This document shows positions 57,328 through 64,000 of a DNA stretch of 64,000 nt, one piece after another (positions within the stretch are counted from its first letter, which is position 1; every line of letters begins with the position of its first letter). Below the pieces are notes generated by a model. The model was not told where the DNA came from, searched no databases, and worked only from the letters and a program-made list of their open reading frames with translations. The stretch comes from Neckera pumila. Its lineage: Eukaryota > Streptophyta > Bryopsida > Hypnales > Neckeraceae. The position numbers and the translations under genes are program-made. The DNA is taken from NCBI GenBank assembly GCA_963969595.1, contig OZ018408.1:3159823-3223822 (forward strand), given 5' to 3'.

Positions 57328-60300
57328 CTACGGGTTCGCCGGTTGCAGAAGTCTGGGTCTGACCAGTTTATACATCAGGCTAGCTAACTGGCTGTAGAAG
57401 TGTGAGGTGGGGTGAAAACTATCCCAGAATAAGTGCTCACTAGGGTCGCTGCAAGCTGACACAAGCAGTCTGTTGCACAGAACCGCTACTTCTAGATCCC
57501 CGGTTCCACAACACCCGTCCCTTGCGTATTTGAACCCTGAAAGTAACCAAAACAAACAATTTAGAAAATTAAAATAAAATAAAAGAGGGGGGGATGGGGT
57601 TGTAAAATTCAAATGTCCCCTTGCAGTAGTAAGGTAGGAGGTCCATAAATCGCTCATTTAGAGCTGAAACTGAATTTTGGGGAGGTGAAACGTCTTGAAA
57701 TATTTTTTTAGTAAACTTTCCTTGAAAGTCGAGAGGAATTGGCATCTAACCCAAGTCATTTCATAATTTTTGGAACTTTCTGGAATTAGTTATGAAATTT
57801 TGAAGTTGAAGTGGCATAGGGCTCTAAAATTGCCCACTCCCTACATTGTTTGTACACTGTTGAAGGCTATGAAAAAGCAACATGTACAATCCATATACAT
57901 TTGAATAGAGTGGGCAATTTTAGAGCCTATGCAATTTAAGAACCTCCTACCTTAATACACGTTTTGTGATTATTTGTGAGGTGCACTGCTATGTCAGTAA
58001 GGCAGTTTACAGTACTTTAGATAACTATCAATATAATGTGGTTTACACTATTCTTCCACTATCTCAATGTGGGATTTTCATTGAAATTTTATAGAACTGG
58101 TATCTACTTTCATCTCCCTTCATCCAAACTTCGTAAATTTTTCATCCAAATTCTAATCCTAATGAGAGGAATGCATCCAGAATTCGGTCAATTAATGTGA
58201 CAGATCTTGCACCATTCAACTCTCATACTAATACATTGAATTAACCTGAGTTGTTCCAGAGTAGTCTTGGTATGTAGACCACTAGAGCAAGTGGACCCAG
58301 ATAACAAGTGCGACTCTTCAGTTGGAGTATCACAAATTTAGTGACAGAGAATATTCAAGTCGGTAATTGCCTTTCCGATCCAAAGCTAATGCACTCGACC
58401 CTCTCATGTTCACATTTGGTGGATTGGACAATGCCTAAGTTATGTTAAATCGTGAGCAGTACTAATGATGTCAGAGAAGAAGCCCATGTTGTACCCAATT
58501 CAGTGTGCATTAACTATCTAGAGAGAGATGAGAAGTGCAGGATTACCGAATTTGTTAGGGTCTTGGAAGGCATCATAAATGGGTTTGAAGATATCGATGT
58601 AGATTAACCTCGCTCCGGGGGTAATCTTCTCCAAGTCCTCCACCAACTGAACAGTCTTTATATTCTGGGCGAGAGCGACGTCATTCATATACTTCACACA
58701 GCCTTTATCACCCGCTTTTCCGTGCAGGGTAATCTGTGCGGGAACGCAGCCAAGCGGTGGCAGGCCCAGAACAACGATGTTGCGACCACCCAGTTCATAC
58801 AGCTCCTGCAAGCCACATCAATCCTATCAGACATTCATACCTCCATTTTTCCTTGTTAAAATATGAATGTTCTAAGGTAGAAGCACCAGTTGTCGACCAC
58901 GCCCAGTACCCAACCTGTAGGGTGCGCTATTTCCAACGTTAGGTTGGAAATCACGTTTGAGTGTTGTTTTTCTGTCCTTTTCAAGGTTGAGACTAATATG
59001 TTATGACACATGTCCCAAAGCAGTGAGCATCCTTGACAATCGGAATTGGAAGACTCTAGACATTGTCTACTAGTGAAATGCACTTTTTGACTCCCAAAAT
59101 TCACTGTAATTTCAATTTTGGGAATTAAATTCTGAAAATTTTGGAATCTCCATATTTCCTATCTTCCTACATGGGAAAATTTCCCACCACCTCATACTGC
59201 GGACAATCTGCTCCAAAACTCCTTAAATGATCGACTACTGGTCCTTACTGCTTCTACCTTAATGCATGACAGTTACATGGGCAATAATTCATGCATAACA
59301 GTTACATTGACACAGTCAGTCACACGTTTCTGAGATGCCCAGATTCACACCAGTCCTAGTTTTTAGAGCGTCACAAAAACAGATTTGGCAATCTAAATCA
59401 CACCATTTTTAATGAGATATATAACTAAACCATGCGGGGTCTCCTAATGATCCTGCAGTGAGCATGGAAGATTATCATGCGAGAAACGTAACGAACATAC
59501 TCTCTCAGACACATAATGCACAGGAAAGCTGAGTGACATTTTGATGATTGTGTGTGTTGTGAATGTATGCATACCAATATATATTTGCGGATGCTCAGAA
59601 TGAGGAAGTCACTGAATTTGTCTGTGGTGTACTCCTTCTCGAGGTTGAGGTTGATGTAATAATTGTTGACCCAATCGTTGGTTCCAGTGCTGATCGCATA
59701 CAGAGCGCCGCTGATGATGGAATTGCCCCTCTCTGGCCCTGCAAGGCTGATCACCTCGGCCTTCCAATTTTTGTACCACTCGAACTGGACGTCCAGACCC
59801 TTCACATTCTGCACACATAATGATGCCAAGTCTGTCGTGTCATAATCTAGTTTTCTTTTCTATTTTTTTTCTCTTTTTTATTTTTTTGGGGGGGAGGTGA
59901 CCAATGCATTAAAAAACACAAGTAAGAGTACAACTAGTCCGGTTCACGCGGACGGTCCAACCTAGGAGGAAGGAGGAGATGAGGGTGGTGGAGACTACCG
60001 GAGTCATACTCTAGTTCAAGGCTGCTCAGACGAAGTTTTTCACACATAATCTTTGTGATGATCAGTGTGATAACCATTATTACAGTCACCCCGAATTGCA
60101 GATCTAGACATTAATTTTGAGATTCGTAGACGGAATGAATTACCTCCACCAATAACCTCCTCGATCAAGCCTCTCGATTCCCCGAAGTCATACATCTAAT
60201 CCCCAAAATTAACCCGGCCTCATCAAATCAAGACAGTTAGCTGACAGAACCTACCAGTGCCAGTATTCAGATTTATACAATAATAGTACTCAGGAATGTT

Positions 60301-62995
60301 TAAAGATTCGTATTGCAGTATTCATTATAGAATTCGATTCTGTCATTTGGTCAAAGACGTCAACATTAACTGATTCCAGAATTGACAGCTTGTCTTATTG
60401 TGTGAGCATAATAAAAAAGGAGTCAAATGGGTGCCTATCGTCACTTTTTTGCATTACTTCGGGCAGGGCCGCAGGGTATTTTAGTTTCGAAATCCGTCAC
60501 ACGGTAAGTTAGTAACGGTACAATGTAAGTTACAGTACAGTAAGGAGTGTTGTTAACGGATGACTGGTAGCAAGTTATAATTTCCGATACAGTGTACAGT
60601 TGCATCGACAACTATCCTTAACCCCTAAAGTTTCAAGACTATGTTCTCACCAAAAACGTTCCAAAACTGCCATTTCTAATACAACTACCAAATTTTTGGA
60701 AACAAAATTTTTTTGACACATGTAACCGTAGGATCTTGTAGTATGATATTTTGAAAACATGTGGGAAAAATTTCAGAAAATTCCACCGTGTGGATCATAA
60801 GATATAAGCATTCAAAGTCTTGAAAACCATTTTTTCAATCCTGCGAAAAACCGGGCAGCTGCACTTTGCAAGCTCACTTTTCAATGATAAATTGTCGAAA
60901 AAGGTGGTGCTTATTTGAATTCAGTTTCCTAAACAAGTTTTCTATATGCTTGAAAAATTTCACATCATTTGGAATTGTACAACATATAGGAAAAAAATAG
61001 TAAGTAGAAAGAAGTAGAAAATGATTCAAAATACTAAATTGTTAAAATTTTAATCATGGAATTTAAAAATACCAATCCCAACGGTTGTAATGTTTTAATA
61101 ATCAATTTACATCCTAGGATTTTTTTTTTTCCAAAAATATTGAAAATTGAGTTAAATAAACGACTATAAAGTTTTTTTTAGAGTAGAGAATCCATAACTG
61201 CCCGCAAACCAAAAACCCTCATAACTTTTGACTCATTGAGTGAAATGGAATGACTCAAAGCTTTTTGAGTATATATAAATGTAGAGAACCAATTTGAAAA
61301 AAAAAATTCCGGAAAAAATGATTTTTTCTGATCTGCCCAAACTGCCCAGTTACGAAAAAAAGCAACATATTAGGTCACAACTTTTGACTCGTATTTCAAA
61401 ATGTCATGAAATTTGGTACACATGAAGATATTCCTTGTCCCCACCTTCTATTAAAATTTCAGCCTCAAATATGAAAATCTCTAGTCACACGTACCTGCCC
61501 AAAATTTCTATACGGCCAAAAAACGCATGTTGGTCCTTTAGGGGTTAATTCTGGCAAAGACCGAGCTCGCACTTGGCAGTACTCAGTCAGCATTTCAAGG
61601 AAGTGTAACGCATGACTAATTAATTACACTAGTACTAAGTATTGGCAATGTGTTGAACGGAAGATTGGAGGAACGTACAAAGTGGACGGCAGTGTTGTCA
61701 AACCATCCGGAAGCTGACGAAGCAAAGTTGATGCCAGTGAGAATCGCTTGTCCGTGGGCTCTTGGGTCCAAATAGGGGAGCTGCAGCGGGAGATCAAGCC
61801 TTTGAGCTGCAATTAATCAAGCGTCCACATCGGTAATAAGTTAAGTTACTATCTTCTAAGGTTAGACGTACCCCAATACAATATAAGTGAAGTTAAGGCA
61901 TGTACTATTGTCATAGATTCTCACTCTAGAGTCAAGACAGACCTACATTTGGGTGGTATTAGGTAAGTGGTTGGTATTGGGTACGTCTACTTTAATGCAC
62001 AGCAGAACCAGACAATGAACAATACCACAACGCTCGTATTAATGAACGCAATAATATTCAGACTAGCTCCCAGGCAGTCTATCCTGTTCAAACTGCGTAG
62101 CCATTTCAAATTCAAACTTCCATGCCAACCCAAATAGGAAAAGAAAGACTCATATATATCGCTGGATCTCTCCACAAGTGTGCATTCATTCACAATTTCA
62201 TGGAAGGTCTGGATACACAGACTAGCTGATTCGATGCATTTGGGAGACATTCAGTCAAAATACTCACAATGTGCTTCAGAGACGACTCCACAGCAAGCGA
62301 AAGCAAGACATTCTAGAGCTTTAAGGCCGTAACACGACCAAACCATCAACACCAGTACACAGCAAATACCATAATACTCAATCATATTAACAAGCTTCAT
62401 TCATCCTCACTCATTCTCCCACGTTCGTACCCATGCTTGATCAAACAGCATAACTTTTCACAAATTGTTTCAAGAGAAATGATACTCTCCCATTTTGCAA
62501 CAAAACCGGAACACACACACGACACATGAACTTCACAAACCTTGATCAATCTCTCCACAAACGCAATGTCGGAATACAGAAGCAAGCAAGTAAGTGGATG
62601 ACACACACAATGTGAGTGACGTAAGATTCCCAAGTTAGAAATACCGAAGAAAAAGTTGCAGATAGGTCGAAATTAAAGTCTGACTTACAAACGAAATCCG
62701 TGACAAGGAGTCCATCCGTGAAGCGTCCAGTAGGCACATGTCCAGCAAAATTCAAGCCATAAGGAGCAAAGTCGGCCTTGATCACTGTCGCCAAGTAGTT
62801 GTTGTTCCCGGCATCCACCGTCGAGTCTCCAAAAATCACCAGCGCCGGCACCAACTTGTTGTCCGCGGCATCCTTGGAAGCCCCCCAATCTCCCGAAGTC
62901 AAGTTGCGAATTCCCAAACCTCCCGTCACGAAGCTGCTCACCAGCACCACTACCATAGCCACAGTCACAGTTCTGGCACCAAAGAAGTTCGCCAT
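57328..62995 (-). CDS. GDSL esterase/lipase, secreted, five exons, 378 aa
   Basis: Exons (minus) are 62689-62995, 61679-61806, 59575-59808, 58547-58805 and 57328-57536; all are GT-AG and in frame. Residues 1-28 are a signal peptide ([20 protein letters not shown] ...). Family blocks are complete: block [16 protein letters not shown] (nucleophile Ser near residue 58), block [13 protein letters not shown] (Gly near 127), block [15 protein letters not shown] (Asn near 189) and block V WDSFHPTS (Asp near 348, His near 351). [14 protein letters not shown] and [14 protein letters not shown] are also typical. Length is usual for plant GDSL proteins, which hydrolyse acyl esters in the apoplast or cuticle. 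The substrate cannot be told. All four introns contain an inverted-repeat element. Confidence 0.94.
57630..57954. mobile_element. TAAGGTAGGAGGTCC-ended MITE, 325 bp, in GDSL intron 4
   Basis: The left end is TAAGGTAGGAGGTCCATAAA; the right end, inverted, is TTAAGGTAGGAGGTTCTTAA, with a TA duplication on both sides. An inner inverted pair (GGGCTCTAAAATTGCCCACT and AGTGGGCAATTTTAGAGCC) makes a second fold. It is homologous to the 55971 element. Confidence 0.85.
58873..59261. mobile_element. TAAGGTAGAAGCA-ended MITE, 389 bp, in GDSL intron 3
   Basis: The left end is TAAGGTAGAAGCACCAGTTG; the right end, inverted, is TAAGGTAGAAGCAGTAAGGA, continuing CCAGTAGTCGA against CCAGTTGTCGA. TA lies at both ends. 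It shares the outer TAAGGTAG with its neighbours but has a different interior. Confidence 0.8.
60619..61547. mobile_element. TTAACCCCTAAAG-ended element, about 930 bp, in GDSL intron 2
   Basis: TAACCCCTAAAG at the left and CTTTAGGGGTTA at the right, with TA on both sides. It is AT-rich with no transposase ORF. The terminal 60 bp match the inverted right end of 31882-33090. Confidence 0.85.
61857..61994. mobile_element. Short TAAGGTTAGACGTACCC-ended MITE, 138 bp, in GDSL intron 1
   Basis: The left end is TAAGGTTAGACGTACCCCAA; the right end, inverted, is TAAAGTAGACGTACCCAATA. TA lies at both ends. It begins about 50 bp from the splice acceptor of exon 2. Confidence 0.8.
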
Positions 62996-63340
62996 TGCCA
63001 GCTAGCTAGCTAGCTGCTCTTCTTGCAAGAATGGCCGGCCACCACTTTCAGAACTTTTGTATTAATCTGACTATACTTGGCTGCTGCTGTACTTCGCACG
63101 AGGAGACTTGGAGACAGCTAGATGGACCATGTTGCACTCAAAATTGCAGTGCAATCAGACACCATCTCCTTTGGAAATCGATCAACGAAAGCATGGGCAG
63201 CGAGCTATCTAGCTAGATCGAATGCGTTTTCGGCTGTGAAGTCTGGACTCCACTTGGAACCGAGACGGCTTGACGAGCCTTCAGTTGGCCTCTGCGCCTG
63301 TTCACTTCCGACGATGTTCTCTTGGAGAGCGCAGATGATC

Positions 63341-63349
63341 ATATATATA
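63341..63349 (-). promoter_or_regulatory. TATA box candidate for the GDSL gene
   Basis: TTATATATAT on the minus strand, about 346 nt upstream of the start codon at 62995. A GCTA tetranucleotide run (63001-63016) lies just before the ATG in the presumed leader. Confidence 0.4.
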
Positions 63350-63359
63350 ATACTGCGTG

Positions 63360-64000
63360 GATCAAATTGAGTCCGGGACTCTGTCTTATCGGGTGTTAAT
63401 TAACTAAATTTCGGATGAAGGTTGAGTTAACTTACTTTGGATGAGGGCTGCACTTAATACTTATCTGGAATTGGCGAATTGCAGGGGGTCGTATTTCCTT
63501 GGAAAGGGGTTACCAGAACTGGCAGATGAAGCTACTTACTGTGTCTCCACGGGTTTATTTAATGCATGCAGCTGATAAGATGGAATACGGTCCATATGTT
63601 TGCAGGCAGCTAGCTAGGCGAGGACAGACATTTCAAATTACCACTCGATATTACGTACGTCGTCCTCGCCGTATGGCAGAGGGAAAAGGAAAAGGCTAAT
63701 TAGAGCAGCCTCAGCAGCGGTAGCTGAGGTAAGTTAGAGCTCCGTTAAACAACTGTGTCAAACCCAGGTTTAGCGGTCTCGTGTCTGTCCCCGCCAGGCC
63801 ACCTGTGGCTGGTGGTTTTGTTTCTCTTCTTAGCAATGAAATCCAGTTTCATTTGTTTAAAAAAACAAAAGAACAAAAACAGGTTTAGCATGATTGGAAT
63901 CCTAGCATATGAACTTAACTATACAAAGGAATCTCCATTAAAGTTGTCCAAGTTTTGTAAAATCATTACTGTAGAGGAGAATTGGGGTCTCAACATGCCT
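63360..64000. other. No recognised feature
   Basis: GDSL upstream region. An ORF at 63499-63699 (+) is unrecognised. Confidence 0.4.

Overview
This is a nuclear window from a land plant. Evidence: spliced genes with GT-AG introns, chloroplast-targeted ribosomal protein uL18c, an IQ67-domain (IQD) protein, a CDKG-type kinase, a plant GDSL esterase, TTTAGGG-type repeats and plant-type transposons. The proteins match the families but do not look like any angiosperm copy I know. A spore-bearing plant (moss, lycophyte or fern) is my guess, not a conclusion.

Layout. 1-12 kb is repeat-rich: a truncated, frameshifted NCA1-like fragment ending in a TA microsatellite, a TCCGG-rich retroelement-like block on the minus strand with a gag/transposon-like ORF broken by one TAG, a lone 5S-rRNA-like sequence, a Ty3/gypsy RNase H fragment, a second TA tract, and a four-exon PC4/KIWI coactivator gene with one in-frame stop. 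12.6-14.3 kb holds plastid uL18 (minus). 15.6-17 kb holds a small two-exon unknown gene abutting a ~0.95 kb foldback element. 17-24.5 kb is AT-rich, with a diverged direct-repeat pair and a mariner-like MITE. 24.5-27.9 kb is a seven-exon IQD gene (minus). 28-41 kb has no recognised gene but several nested TA-target inverted-repeat elements and a long hairpin. 42.4-45.0 kb is an uninterrupted CDKG/CDK11-type kinase ORF. 47.5-50.4 kb is a FHIT-type HIT hydrolase (minus), whose reading frame needs a 3-nt microexon next to a U12-type AT-AC intron. 53.7-56.6 kb is a plastid-type double-LysM protein (plus). 57.3-63.0 kb is a five-exon GDSL esterase/lipase (minus) with one inverted-repeat element in each of its four introns.

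The genes are independent single-gene units: plastid translation (uL18c), transcription (PC4), cell-cycle/splicing kinase (CDKG), calmodulin-linked scaffold (IQD), dinucleoside-polyphosphate hydrolysis (FHIT), a plastid LysM protein and a secreted esterase. Exon structures were inferred by hand from splice signals, reading frame and family similarity. UTR ends, expression and element family names are not established. The strongest unusual signals are the FHIT microexon/AT-AC intron pair and the families of small TA-target elements concentrated at 31-37 kb and 56-62 kb.
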